A DNA stretch of 64,000 bases, from assembly GCA_016124445.1 (NCBI GenBank), contig WGNR01000012.1, forward strand, positions 620,001 to 684,000. Direction: 5' to 3'. Made by a program: the position numbers and the translations under genes. Below the pieces are notes generated by a model. It searched no databases, had not been told where the DNA came from, and saw only the letters and a list, made by a program, of their open reading frames with translations. Source of the stretch: a bacterium. GTDB lineage: Bacteria > Planctomycetota > Planctomycetia > Pirellulales > Pirellulaceae. This document shows positions 1 through 8,172 of the stretch, in pieces (the stretch's first letter is position 1; the number at the start of each line of letters is the position of its first letter).

Positions 1-144
1 GCCGCCCGTATTATGAAAACCAACCCATGGGCAATCGCACCGGTTGCCCGAGGAAAGCCTGGCGTCGTAAACTTGAAAATTGGCGGCCGCGGGACCTTTA
101 GGGCCTGATCTGCGGGCAGTGTCGAGAATCCGACCGAGAATCTG

Positions 145-345
145 ATGAAAATACAAATCAACGAAGAGCTGCAGGAGTATCCCATCGGGGCCACCGTGGC
201 GGACGTTATCCAAACGCTTTCTCTGAATCCGAAATTCATCGCCGTGGAGGTCAACCTCGAGTTGGTTCCACGCGATCAACACGCCAGCCGCCAATTGGTC
301 GAAGGAGATCAATTGGAAGTCGTAACCCTGGTAGGAGGTGGCTAA
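145..345 (+). CDS. thiS: Sulfur carrier protein ThiS
   Basis: ThiS is the small ubiquitin-fold protein whose C-terminal Gly-Gly is adenylated and turned into a thiocarboxylate, giving sulfur to thiazole synthase in thiamine biosynthesis. The 66-residue product has the usual ThiS length and ends in VGGG, the required di-glycine tail. The stop codon overlaps the start of thiG by one base (TAATG), so the two are translationally coupled, which is the classic ThiS-ThiG arrangement. No thiF, thiC or thiE lies within the window. I looked for a TPP riboswitch in the 144 bases upstream and did not find a convincing one. Confidence 0.95.
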   Translation: MKIQINEELQEYPIGATVADVIQTLSLNPKFIAVEVNLELVPRDQHASRQLVEGDQLEVVTLVGGG

Positions 346-1202
346 TGAGTCTGGCTGAAACGGGCATCAGCGATGCTCCGCTGATCCTTGGTTCACATAC
401 GCTCCGCAGCCGACTGATTGTTGGAACCGGCAAGTACGACACGCTCGAGTTGATGCAGCAATCGCTGGAAGCTTCTGGCAGCGAGTGTGTCACCGTCGCG
501 GTGCGCCGCGAGCGGCTGTACGATCCGACCGGCCGCAATCTGCTGGACTACATCGACTTCCACCGCTACACGCTGCTTCCCAACACGGCTGGTTGTTACA
601 ACGCCAAAGACGCGGTTCGAACCGCAAAGCTTGGTCGCGAGATCCTTTTGGGATTGGAGAATCCCGGGGCGGACTGGGTCAAGCTGGAAGTGCTGGCCGA
701 CACCAAAACTTTGCTTCCTGATCCGGTCGAAACGGTTCTCGCCTGCGAGCAACTGGTCGAGCTAGGGTTTCAGGTCTTGTGCTATACGACTGACGACCCG
801 GTGATCGCAAAGCGATTGAAACAAGTTGGTGCGACGGCAGTGATGCCGGCAGGCAGCCCGATCGGGTCAGGCCAAGGAATTTTGAATCCGAACAACATTC
901 GAATTTGCCTGGAGTACCTCAAGGGGGAAGATCCCGATTACCCGGTGATCGTCGACGCAGGCGTTGGAACAGCCAGCGACGTCGCCTTCGCGATGGAGCT
1001 AGGAGTCGACGGCGTCTTGCTGAACACGGCGATCGCCCATGCCCGCGATCCTGTCCGCATGGCCCACGCCATGCGTCATGCCACCGAAGCTGGCCGACTG
1101 GCGTTTCAATCGGGCCGTATTCCGCGACGATTGTACGCATCGGCCAGCAGCCCCGAGGATGGGGTGATCGGCCGTACGCGGCAAGATCGTACTTCGCAGT
1201 AG
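345..1202 (+). CDS. thiG: Thiazole synthase ThiG
   Basis: ThiG condenses 1-deoxyxylulose 5-phosphate, dehydroglycine (or the glycine imine) and ThiS thiocarboxylate into the thiazole phosphate half of thiamine, in the cytoplasm. The 285-residue protein is a TIM barrel of family length. Visible hallmarks are LIVGTGKY near residue 25, the VKLEVL strand with the Schiff-base lysine near residue 113, the phosphate-binding PIGSGQG near 170, and [10 protein letters not shown] with GVLLNTAIA near 205-230. The tail after about residue 265 (SSPEDGVIG and beyond) is the usual variable end. It starts one base inside the thiS stop codon. Confidence 0.96.
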   Translation: MSLAETGISDAPLILGSHTLRSRLIVGTGKYDTLELMQQSLEASGSECVTVAVRRERLYDPTGRNLLDYIDFHRYTLLPNTAGCYNAKDAVRTAKLGREILLGLENPGADWVKLEVLADTKTLLPDPVETVLACEQLVELGFQVLCYTTDDPVIAKRLKQVGATAVMPAGSPIGSGQGILNPNNIRICLEYLKGEDPDYPVIVDAGVGTASDVAFAMELGVDGVLLNTAIAHARDPVRMAHAMRHATEAGRLAFQSGRIPRRLYASASSPEDGVIGRTRQDRTSQ

Positions 1203-1238
1203 AACTCCCCAGCAAGATCCAACGATTGGTTCATCATC

Positions 1239-2432
1239 ATGCAGAAGCCGCAACCGCAGTTTGCCGCGGCCATGTCGGTCCAAGACAAAACCGAAGACGC
1301 GTTGGCCGAAGTGATTCGCCAGGCCCTCGAAGATCTGGCAGCCCCGGTTGACCTGGCTTTCGTATTCATTTCGCCACACCATGCCCAGCACGTTGAAACC
1401 ATCGCAGCGGAATTGACTCGGCTCTTGGGCACCGAAAACGTGATCGGCTGCACGGGCGAATCGATCATCGGCAAATCGTGTGAAGCGGAAGATACACCGG
1501 CAATCAGCCTTTGGCTGGCTCGCTTGCCTGAAACGACCATCTTGCCGATGCATCTGGAATTCCAGCGAACGCCGGATGGTGGTTCGATCGTTGGCTGGTC
1601 GGACGAACTACCCACGCATTGGCCCAGCGACGCCGCCACGTTTGCGTTGGCCGAACCATTCAGCTTTCCCGCCGACTTGCTGCTGGAACGCGTCAACGAA
1701 GATCAGCCCGGCCTGCCGGTAATCGGCGGTATGTCCAGCGGCAGCTATCAACCGGGCGAGAATCGCCTGATCATGGGTAGCCGCGTTTTGGATTCCGGAT
1801 GCGTCTTTGTCTATGTACATGGAAACATTCGCGTTCGCACGCTCGTTTCACAAGGCTGCCGGCCGATTGGCGATCCGCTGGTCATCACCAAGGCGGAACG
1901 CAACGTCATTCACGAACTCGGCGGACATCAAGCCCTTCAGCAGCTAGAGAACATCTACAAGACGCTGCCGGTGACCGATCAACAACTGGTCAGCCGAGGC
2001 CTCCACATTGGGCGGGTCGTCGACGAGTACCAGTCCGACCGCGGCCAGGGTGACTTCATCGTTCGCAACGTGGTCGGCATCGAGAAAGAAACGGGCGCCT
2101 TGATGATTGGCGACTACGTGAAGCCGGGGCAAACGGTGCAGTTTCATGTCCGAGACGAGTTTTCCGCCTCGGCCGAATTGAAACAGCTTTCGGCGGAATT
2201 GATGAAGGGGGGAGCATCCCCGATCGCGGCTTTGCTGTTCTCTTGCAACGGACGCGGTACGAAGCTGTTCAGCGAGCCGCATCACGATATTACCTGCCTG
2301 AAGACAGCCTTCGGCGACATTCCCAACGCCGGATTCTTTGCCGCCGGCGAGCTTGGTCCCGTTAGCGGCCGCAACTTCCTGCATGGATTCACGGCCAGCG
2401 TCGCGATCCTGGAAGCGCCGGAGCAGTCGTAG
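1239..2432 (+). CDS. FIST domain sensor-like protein (FIST_N + FIST_C)
   Basis: FIST (F-box and intracellular signal transduction) proteins are predicted small-ligand sensors. The N-terminal half has the family's pattern of a stretch predicting DLAFVFISPHH near residue 38 and IGCTGESIIG near 67; the C-terminal FIST_C half has LFSCNGRGTKLF near 332 and GFFAAGELGPVSGRNFLHG near 365, which is diagnostic. There is no kinase, methyl-accepting or receiver domain in the 397 residues, so it is a stand-alone FIST protein. It begins 36 bases after thiG and may be cotranscribed. A second in-frame ATG at 1272 would remove 11 residues. The ligand cannot be read from sequence. Confidence 0.88.
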   Translation: MQKPQPQFAAAMSVQDKTEDALAEVIRQALEDLAAPVDLAFVFISPHHAQHVETIAAELTRLLGTENVIGCTGESIIGKSCEAEDTPAISLWLARLPETTILPMHLEFQRTPDGGSIVGWSDELPTHWPSDAATFALAEPFSFPADLLLERVNEDQPGLPVIGGMSSGSYQPGENRLIMGSRVLDSGCVFVYVHGNIRVRTLVSQGCRPIGDPLVITKAERNVIHELGGHQALQQLENIYKTLPVTDQQLVSRGLHIGRVVDEYQSDRGQGDFIVRNVVGIEKETGALMIGDYVKPGQTVQFHVRDEFSASAELKQLSAELMKGGASPIAALLFSCNGRGTKLFSEPHHDITCLKTAFGDIPNAGFFAAGELGPVSGRNFLHGFTASVAILEAPEQS

Positions 2433-2453
2433 TCTCCCCTTAAGGGACGACGT

Positions 2454-2897
2454 TTAACGCATCCCTTGCTCGAGCATCAGCAATTCCAGTTGCATCAACC
2501 GCACTCGGTCTTGGTGGAAACGTTCGAGCAGGGACTTTTCGTTGGTCAAATTCTTCAGGTCCTCGTTTGCTTCCACCTTGGCGACCTTCACAAATTCCAA
2601 CTGTCCAAAGAGGGGACCGGAGTGCTTGAACTTGGTGAACTGCTGGTATTCCTCCAGTTGGCGGTCGAGCGAATCGATTCGGGCCTTGGTTACCCGGATC
2701 TTCGAGTCAAGCGTCTGCCGCTCCAGCGGGTACTCTTGGCCTTGGTACAGCTTGAGCCGCAAACGAGCAACTTCCACCTGAGGGGGAACCGGAACATTGG
2801 CTGGGGCTTGTGCCTGGGCAAATAGGCAGAAGACGAACAGCATTTTCGATACAACAATCAAAACCGTTGGGATGCGAATCAATAGGCGGTACGGCAC
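2454..2897 (-). CDS. Secreted coiled-coil protein of unknown function
   Basis: This 147-residue protein starts with a basic stretch and a hydrophobic segment (residues about 9-32, ending AQAQA) that reads as a signal peptide. The rest is charged and rich in Leu, Glu, Lys and Gln with heptad-like spacing (LDSKIRVTKARIDSLDRQLEEY and following), so a coiled coil in the periplasm is likely. It is convergent with the FIST gene, 21 bases apart, and divergent from the receiver-domain gene. I do not recognise the family. Confidence 0.6.
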   Translation of the reverse strand: MPYRLLIRIPTVLIVVSKMLFVFCLFAQAQAPANVPVPPQVEVARLRLKLYQGQEYPLERQTLDSKIRVTKARIDSLDRQLEEYQQFTKFKHSGPLFGQLEFVKVAKVEANEDLKNLTNEKSLLERFHQDRVRLMQLELLMLEQGMR

Positions 2898-3180
2898 GGC
2901 GGCAGATCCTCGAAGGCGTTGGGAAGAGGTCGAGGCTTGTTTTGCCGGATTGGTCGACGACGCATGAGCGATCGGGGGTGACTTGGACGGTCAACATGCG
3001 GTTGGATCGTAGAAATCCGATCCGATCAGAAAACAAAGCCTACCCTTCCAGCCTAATTGGACCGTGGCAAACCACAACCAGAATCCCTAACCCCAAGGCG
3101 AATCAGCCGTTTCCGGCTATCGATCGGCCTTCTATAATCACGGTTGAATTCGCCCATAACGGGATCCGCAGAGGAGTATC

Positions 3181-3621
3181 ATGCCCGACAGCTATAAAAT
3201 CTTGATTGCCGACGACAACCAATCGAACGTCGAACTACTGGAGGCCTACCTGGCCAACGTGGAGTGCGAGATCGAAATCGCGGTCAATGGCCAGGATACG
3301 CTCGACAAGGTCGCCAGCTTTCAACCTGATTTGATCCTGCTGGACGTCATGATGCCTAAATTGAGCGGCTTTGAGGTCTGTAAGCAGCTCAAGGGGGATC
3401 CGGCGACCAAAGGTATTATGATTCTTATGGTTACGGCGCTGAATGAATTGGGTGATATTGAACGTGCCGTCGCGGCTGGCACGGACGACTTCCTTTCGAA
3501 GCCCGTGAACCGGATTGGGCTGATTAAGCGGGTCGAGAACATGCTTCGCCTGAAAGATGTCGAAAACGAAAACGAGCGACTTCGCCAATACATCGAACAG
3601 ATGGAAAACAGCCCGAGCTAA
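3181..3621 (+). CDS. Single-domain response regulator (receiver domain)
   Basis: A CheY-like receiver domain with no output domain, 146 residues. The acidic pair is in ILIADDN (residues about 7-13), the phosphoryl-accepting aspartate is in LILLDVMMP near residue 58, the conserved threonine in MILMVTAL near 84, and the lysine in DFLSKPVN near 109. The last ~20 residues (DVENENERLRQYIEQ) form a short coiled coil. The DVMMP-KP form is typical of receivers that work with hybrid kinases or as phosphorelay intermediates. No histidine kinase lies next to it. An AGAGGAG-like ribosome binding site precedes the ATG. Confidence 0.92.
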   Translation: MPDSYKILIADDNQSNVELLEAYLANVECEIEIAVNGQDTLDKVASFQPDLILLDVMMPKLSGFEVCKQLKGDPATKGIMILMVTALNELGDIERAVAAGTDDFLSKPVNRIGLIKRVENMLRLKDVENENERLRQYIEQMENSPS

Positions 3622-3859
3622 AGTCCGCCACGCCCTGCGTGCCACCCGTTCGGACTGCTTGTCGGTCGAGCGATCTGTCAACGTTGGTGTCCCACATCGA
3701 TGAGATGTCCTTTCTGCGATTCGAGAGGGCGTTTAGGTGCCGGATTTCATGCCTGGTGGGGTAAAGACTCGGACAGACTTCGAACACTTGCCTTGTTTCT
3801 CGCGTGACCCGAGGGGTATCCTAAAGAAGATGTCCTTTCTTTTTGGCGAGGAATATTTA

Positions 3860-5815
3860 ATGCCTAGGAATTCACGGCTTGGCCTCCTTGGGGCTGCGGT
3901 CTGTTTGCTTTTCGTTGGACCGTGGAACGCGGATTCTGCGCTGGGTCAATCGAAATCAGGTTCTGGCCCTGCAAAGGTGCAGAATCTGATCGTCCAAATG
4001 GGTGATCGCAACTTCACGATTCGCGAGCGCGCCCAGACCGAACTGGCCCGTATGGGGATCGCTGCGTTCGACCAGCTGTTCGGGGCGATGCGTGATCCCG
4101 ATCTCGAAATTGCCCGCCGAGCCCAATACCTGATCCGTAGCGTCGAAATCGAATGGACGCGGCCCGAATTCTCGGACGAGGTCAACGCCTACTTAAATCG
4201 CTATGGCCGGCTGAATGTCGAAAACCGCCGCAGCCGGATTGGCGAGTTGGCTCGGTTACATTCGTACGATGCCTTGAGCGCCCTCTGCCGTATCAGCCGC
4301 TACGACGTTTCCGAGGTACTCTCGAAAGAAGCCGCCCTGGCTGCGGCGATCCAGTTTCAAAATGCCCCGGAAGATGAGAAGGTTCGCATCTCGGAGATTA
4401 TTTCCGAGCGGATCGAAGAGAGCCCACGAGTCGGCCCGAGTTGGCTGAAGGTCTTTCAACAGAGTCTTACCGATCCGGAAGCAGCGGTCGCCCAGTGGAA
4501 AAAGCAGATCAAAGAAGAGATCGATTTGTTCACCACCCGCCCGGCGCTGACGAGCCAGCAAGTCGTGCTCGATCTGGTTCGCTGGCAAGTCGACCAGCTT
4601 CGTAATCAAGGCAAACAGCAGGAAGCGCTTGCCGCGATGCAGGACGTGATCCTGATCAGCGTAAAGTTCTCGGAAAGCGAGCTCTTGGATCTGACGACCT
4701 GGTTCCTTGACCGCAAGGGACCTTCCGTCGTGGGCGAACTGGCCACCTTCCATGCGCAAAACAAGCCTCAGGCCGAAGGGGCTCCGATCGCTGGCGTTTT
4801 TGGCGAGAACCCTTCGCTGTTGTACCTGCTGGCCGAATCGGAACTCGTTCAAGACAAACCTGCCAAAGCCGAAGAGTTGGCCGAGGCGGCTTTAAAGCTC
4901 GAACCCGACTCGCTGGATAGCCACTATCTGACTGCCCGGGCGCTCAATGACCGCGGCACGTTTCGCTGGGCCCGGAACGAATATCGCTTCGTGCTGGAGA
5001 GCCTCGACATCATGAACGGCAGTTCGATGCTGGCTCGATTGCAATTGGCCGACATGGAAAACGATCTGGGAGATCCCAAAGAGGCGGCCGACATCATGTG
5101 GCCATGGGTCGAACGAATCGAGAAGCAGTTCGGTCCCAACAATCCGCTTAACGCCGATCGAGATGAAACGATTTCCAAGTTCATGGCACGGGCCTATCTG
5201 TTCCGAGCCAACGCCGCCGAGAAGCGGGGCGATCTGGCCGCGGCGAAAAAGGACATCGACAAGGCGCTCGACTACTACGAAGATGAAGCGGACGTATTGA
5301 TTGCAGCCTATCGTCTCGGCAAGCAGGACGACATGTGGATGGCCAAAGCCAAGGAACATGTCGATCACACGCTCGATTTTTACAAGCCGTTTGTCGAGAA
5401 GTTTCAGAAGCAGTACGAGATCTTCAAGCAGAACAGCCGTGGCGACGATTTCATGGGTGCCCAGGGAACGCAAATGGCCCAGTACTGCAATCAGTACTCC
5501 TGGCTGGTCGCCAACACGTACGGCGACTTCGACCATGCCATCGAGGTCAGCAAGCTTTCTTTGGAAATGCAGCCAGGCAACGAAGCCTATCTCGATACGC
5601 TGGCTCACTGCTACGCCGCGAAAAAGGACTGGGCCGAGGCGGCCAAGTATCAGCGGATGGCTGTTCAGAAGATGCCTCATTCCGGCCTGATCCGTAAAGC
5701 CTATTTCGAGTTCGTTGCGAAGTGCGAAGAGAACAATATCGAGTTTGAAGCGATCGAGCTTCCCAACAGCCCCGATACGCACTTTCCTGAATACAAGCAG
5801 AAAGACAAGCTGTGA
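3860..5815 (+). CDS. Secreted HEAT/TPR repeat protein
   Basis: I chose the ATG at 3860 because it begins a clear signal peptide (basic start, then LGLLGAAVCLLFVG, cleavage near ALG) and has a GAGGA box before it; the frame is open for 41 more codons upstream without such signs. The mature protein of about 625 residues opens with a HEAT-like pair (RERAQTELARMGIAAFDQLF; then EIARRAQYLIRS) and continues with tetratricopeptide-like helices, clearest in PAKAEELAEAALKLEPDS and in the last third (DHAIEVSKLSLEMQPGN; AEAAKYQRMAVQKMP). Such proteins serve as periplasmic scaffolds. Its stop overlaps the next start by four bases. The partner is unknown. Confidence 0.8.
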   Translation: MPRNSRLGLLGAAVCLLFVGPWNADSALGQSKSGSGPAKVQNLIVQMGDRNFTIRERAQTELARMGIAAFDQLFGAMRDPDLEIARRAQYLIRSVEIEWTRPEFSDEVNAYLNRYGRLNVENRRSRIGELARLHSYDALSALCRISRYDVSEVLSKEAALAAAIQFQNAPEDEKVRISEIISERIEESPRVGPSWLKVFQQSLTDPEAAVAQWKKQIKEEIDLFTTRPALTSQQVVLDLVRWQVDQLRNQGKQQEALAAMQDVILISVKFSESELLDLTTWFLDRKGPSVVGELATFHAQNKPQAEGAPIAGVFGENPSLLYLLAESELVQDKPAKAEELAEAALKLEPDSLDSHYLTARALNDRGTFRWARNEYRFVLESLDIMNGSSMLARLQLADMENDLGDPKEAADIMWPWVERIEKQFGPNNPLNADRDETISKFMARAYLFRANAAEKRGDLAAAKKDIDKALDYYEDEADVLIAAYRLGKQDDMWMAKAKEHVDHTLDFYKPFVEKFQKQYEIFKQNSRGDDFMGAQGTQMAQYCNQYSWLVANTYGDFDHAIEVSKLSLEMQPGNEAYLDTLAHCYAAKKDWAEAAKYQRMAVQKMPHSGLIRKAYFEFVAKCEENNIEFEAIELPNSPDTHFPEYKQKDKL

Positions 5816-6267
5816 GTTCTTCGGTAGCCGTCCCGCTGGAAGGTGAACGCGCTCGGCCGAAGTGGACGCCTCATATCATCCTGCTGGTAGCGTCAATCGC
5901 GGTTGTGCTGGCTTCGTTCTTGCTTTCCGTTGACGGTCCTACCAATGTCGTTATCCCTTGGCTGAAAGTGCCTCTTCCGCCCACTTGCGCATTACAGCGG
6001 GTCTTCCACCTCGATTGCCCCGGCTGTGGACTGACGCGTAGCTTTATTACTTTGGCCCATGGTCAACTGGATGCCTCTCTCGCATTCAATCCAGCCGGGA
6101 TACTGATGTACGGCGTTGTCCTGTTTCAAATACCCTACCGACTCGCCCAACTCTGGCGTCTGAAGCGCGGGCTGCCGACATGGAACCTGAACCCCGTGTC
6201 GATCTGGATCGCCAGTTCGATCCTCATCGTGCTCATGACGCAGTGGATCGTAAAAATGTCGACCTGA
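5812..6267 (+). CDS. DUF2752 membrane protein
   Basis: A 151-residue integral membrane protein with about three hydrophobic segments. It carries the DUF2752 signature CPGCGLTRSF near residue 69, in which a CxxC pair precedes a GLTR motif. It starts with GTG inside the end of the TPR gene (GTGA overlap), so the two are translationally coupled. The biochemical role of DUF2752 is not known to me; the CxxCG motif hints at metal or thiol chemistry, but that is inference. Confidence 0.85.
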   Translation: MSSSVAVPLEGERARPKWTPHIILLVASIAVVLASFLLSVDGPTNVVIPWLKVPLPPTCALQRVFHLDCPGCGLTRSFITLAHGQLDASLAFNPAGILMYGVVLFQIPYRLAQLWRLKRGLPTWNLNPVSIWIASSILIVLMTQWIVKMST

Positions 6268-6322
6268 CTCCCTGCCGCTGGCAAGTAGGTCGCTCGAAAC
6301 AAGTTTCCCAGGAGCTTGCAAG

Positions 6323-7123
6323 ATGGATCACAACCTGCAAATAGGAGAGGCCACGTTTCACGTTCGGACCGAAGGCGATGGCAGCCCGATCGTGCTGGTC
6401 CATGGATTTCCATTGGATCATCACATGTGGGATGGGGTCATCGAGCCGCTGGCCGAGCAGCACCTGGTGATCGCACCTGACTTGCGCGGCTTTGGTCAAA
6501 GCACCGGCGACCACGAGTTCTTTCCGATGGAGATGCTGGCCGACGATATCGCGGCCATCTTGGACCACTTGGACGTGGCCGAACAGGTAACCTTCGCTGG
6601 TCTGAGCATGGGAGGCTATATCGCCTGGCAGATGTGGCAAAGACATCGCGACCGCCTGGCACGTCTGGTTCTGCTAGATACACGTGCCGTAGCTGACGAC
6701 GAAGTCCAGGCCAGGGCGCGGCGCGTCAACGCCGAGAGCGTTCTCTCTAGCGGCATGGGCGAGGTCCCAGGCAACATGCTGCCGAAGCTACTGTCTCAAT
6801 CGACCCGCGAAAACAAACCTCGAATTGCCCAAACGCTAACCGAGATGATCTTGCGGCAAAACCCGCGCACCGTGGCGGCTGCTCAGCGAGGCATGTCACA
6901 GCGTCCCGATGTCCGCAGTTGGCTGCCTGACATCAAGATTCCGACGTTGGTGATCTGCGGACAACACGATCTGATCAGCCCGCCGGAAGAAATGCGAGAG
7001 CTGGCGGCCTGCATACCCGGCGCACAATTTGTCGAAGTACCTCACGTCGGGCACATCGTTCCGATGGAAAATCCAGAAGCAACGTGCGTCGCGATCCTGC
7101 CGTTTTGTGCCGACTTGGAATAA
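6323..7123 (+). CDS. Alpha/beta-fold hydrolase
   Basis: A 266-residue cytoplasmic alpha/beta hydrolase. It shows the oxyanion-region HGFPLDHHMW near residue 28, the nucleophile elbow GLSMGG with Ser95, the acid in GQHDLISPPEEM near residue 215, and the catalytic His in HVGHIVPMENPE near 240. Overall it resembles the BioH / 3-oxoadipate enol-lactonase / haloperoxidase-like branch, but the substrate cannot be assigned. It lies 55 bases after the DUF2752 gene and has no further partner downstream. Confidence 0.9.
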   Translation: MDHNLQIGEATFHVRTEGDGSPIVLVHGFPLDHHMWDGVIEPLAEQHLVIAPDLRGFGQSTGDHEFFPMEMLADDIAAILDHLDVAEQVTFAGLSMGGYIAWQMWQRHRDRLARLVLLDTRAVADDEVQARARRVNAESVLSSGMGEVPGNMLPKLLSQSTRENKPRIAQTLTEMILRQNPRTVAAAQRGMSQRPDVRSWLPDIKIPTLVICGQHDLISPPEEMRELAACIPGAQFVEVPHVGHIVPMENPEATCVAILPFCADLE

Positions 7124-7154
7124 CTTTAGGCAACGACGCCGCGAACGATTCTGG

Positions 7155-7697
7155 CTAACCAGGCAAGCGGAAATAGGTTTCCGTTTTGACGATGGCGTTA
7201 TCGTCGGGGAAGGTGTGAAAAGCCTGGATGAAGACGCTGCGGTTGCGAGTCTCGGCATTCATGTAGCTGACCGCGCCCATATGCACACGGCCGCTGGAAT
7301 CGAATTCATGAACCAGGCCAACTTTTCGCTCGTCGTTGCAAAGTTCGCGCTGACACATGCGGAACAGCTTGTTCGACACGCCTTCTAGTTGAAAGCTGGT
7401 CTGATAACGAATACCGCCGTGACACTCGAACTGGTCGCTACGGCGACCCTTGATCTGGTACGCCATGATGCGGCGTTTGGTCGGCAGAGATTGATGGGCC
7501 GAGGTACATATCTCGGTCAGGGTCAGGCCTTCGTATCGCCAAGTCAAAACGTGACCACAGTTGGTGATATCCATCCGAAGTGTGTAGCCTCCCCGTTGAA
7601 CCGTTCGGGTACGAAACGTCTCGAACAACTCAGGATGCAGCGGCCTCGTATAAAGTTGAAAGGCCAGTTCGGCAACTCGGGGACGAATGGATAGCAA
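7155..7697 (-). CDS. DUF2617-like protein, probable TTG start
   Basis: A soluble protein of unknown function that resembles the DUF2617 family as I remember it from planctomycetes (the PRVAELAFQLYTRPLHPELFE opening and a later GHVLTWR). The open frame reaches 43 codons further up, but a perfect AAGGAG box (7704-7709) stands six bases before a TTG at 7697 that gives the protein start LLSIRPRVAEL, so I place the start there (180 residues). An ATG at 7766 is the alternative. It is convergent with the hydrolase gene. The family name is moderately sure; the function is unknown. Confidence 0.7.
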   Translation of the reverse strand: MLSIRPRVAELAFQLYTRPLHPELFETFRTRTVQRGGYTLRMDITNCGHVLTWRYEGLTLTEICTSAHQSLPTKRRIMAYQIKGRRSDQFECHGGIRYQTSFQLEGVSNKLFRMCQRELCNDERKVGLVHEFDSSGRVHMGAVSYMNAETRNRSVFIQAFHTFPDDNAIVKTETYFRLPG

Positions 7698-8172
7698 CGA
7701 CAACTCCTTCACGAAAAGGGATCGACCGAGATCCTCCTGATCTCGACAACTTGCGTCAGCGGACATGACTGCGTTTAAACTCAGCTTAGTTCGCCATGGC
7801 CGTGTTACATTATAAACGGCTCGCAATTTCGCCCGGAATACTGTTTTTTGGGCTCTTCAGATTTGATTATTTACCGCACGTTTTTTTTCGCAAGGACTTG
7901 ACTTGGCACATTCTGTAGCGGCAGCCAGCATCCTGCTGGTCGCTTCCGGGCAGGCAAATTGCCCCAAAACAACCACTCCGGAAATGTCAAGTTTTTTGCC
8001 CCGCTGGCACCTGCTTGCTTGCTATCGCAGGGCTTGTTTTCAACGTAGAATAGAGGATTAAGGACTTACCCGATTCGGCTTCCATCATTGCACTTAAGCT
8101 GCTTTTCCGCGCCCCGGGCAGCCAGTGAAATTGGTGACAGCATAAAAGTACGAGCGGCACTTCCCAGCAACC
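7698..8172. other. Divergent intergenic region before glnE
   Basis: This 475-base gap separates the minus-strand DUF2617-like gene from glnE and must hold both promoters. It contains AT-rich runs (T-tracts near 7845 and 7881-7888), a short inverted repeat CCAGCA-TCC-TGCTGG near 7926-7940, and a near-miss sigma-54 site at 7904-7919 that I rejected because the GG-GC spacing is 11. No gene or structured RNA is recognised. Confidence 0.5.

Noticed and set aside
1..108. End of an upstream gene
   Set aside because: Two frames are open from base 1 (stops near 100 and 108); neither encodes a motif I recognise, so no gene is called.
50..144. TPP riboswitch upstream of thiS
   Set aside because: A CCTGATCTG string resembles part of the THI-box, but the CTGAGA half and the paired stems are not there.
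4892..5782. 296-codon minus-strand frame
   Set aside because: Antisense to the TPR protein, whose signal peptide and repeats are clear.
7904..7919. Sigma-54 promoter-like TGGCAC...GC before glnE
   Set aside because: The GG and GC elements are 11 bases apart instead of 10 and the -12 half (TGTAGC) is poor; tempting only because glnE is a nitrogen gene.
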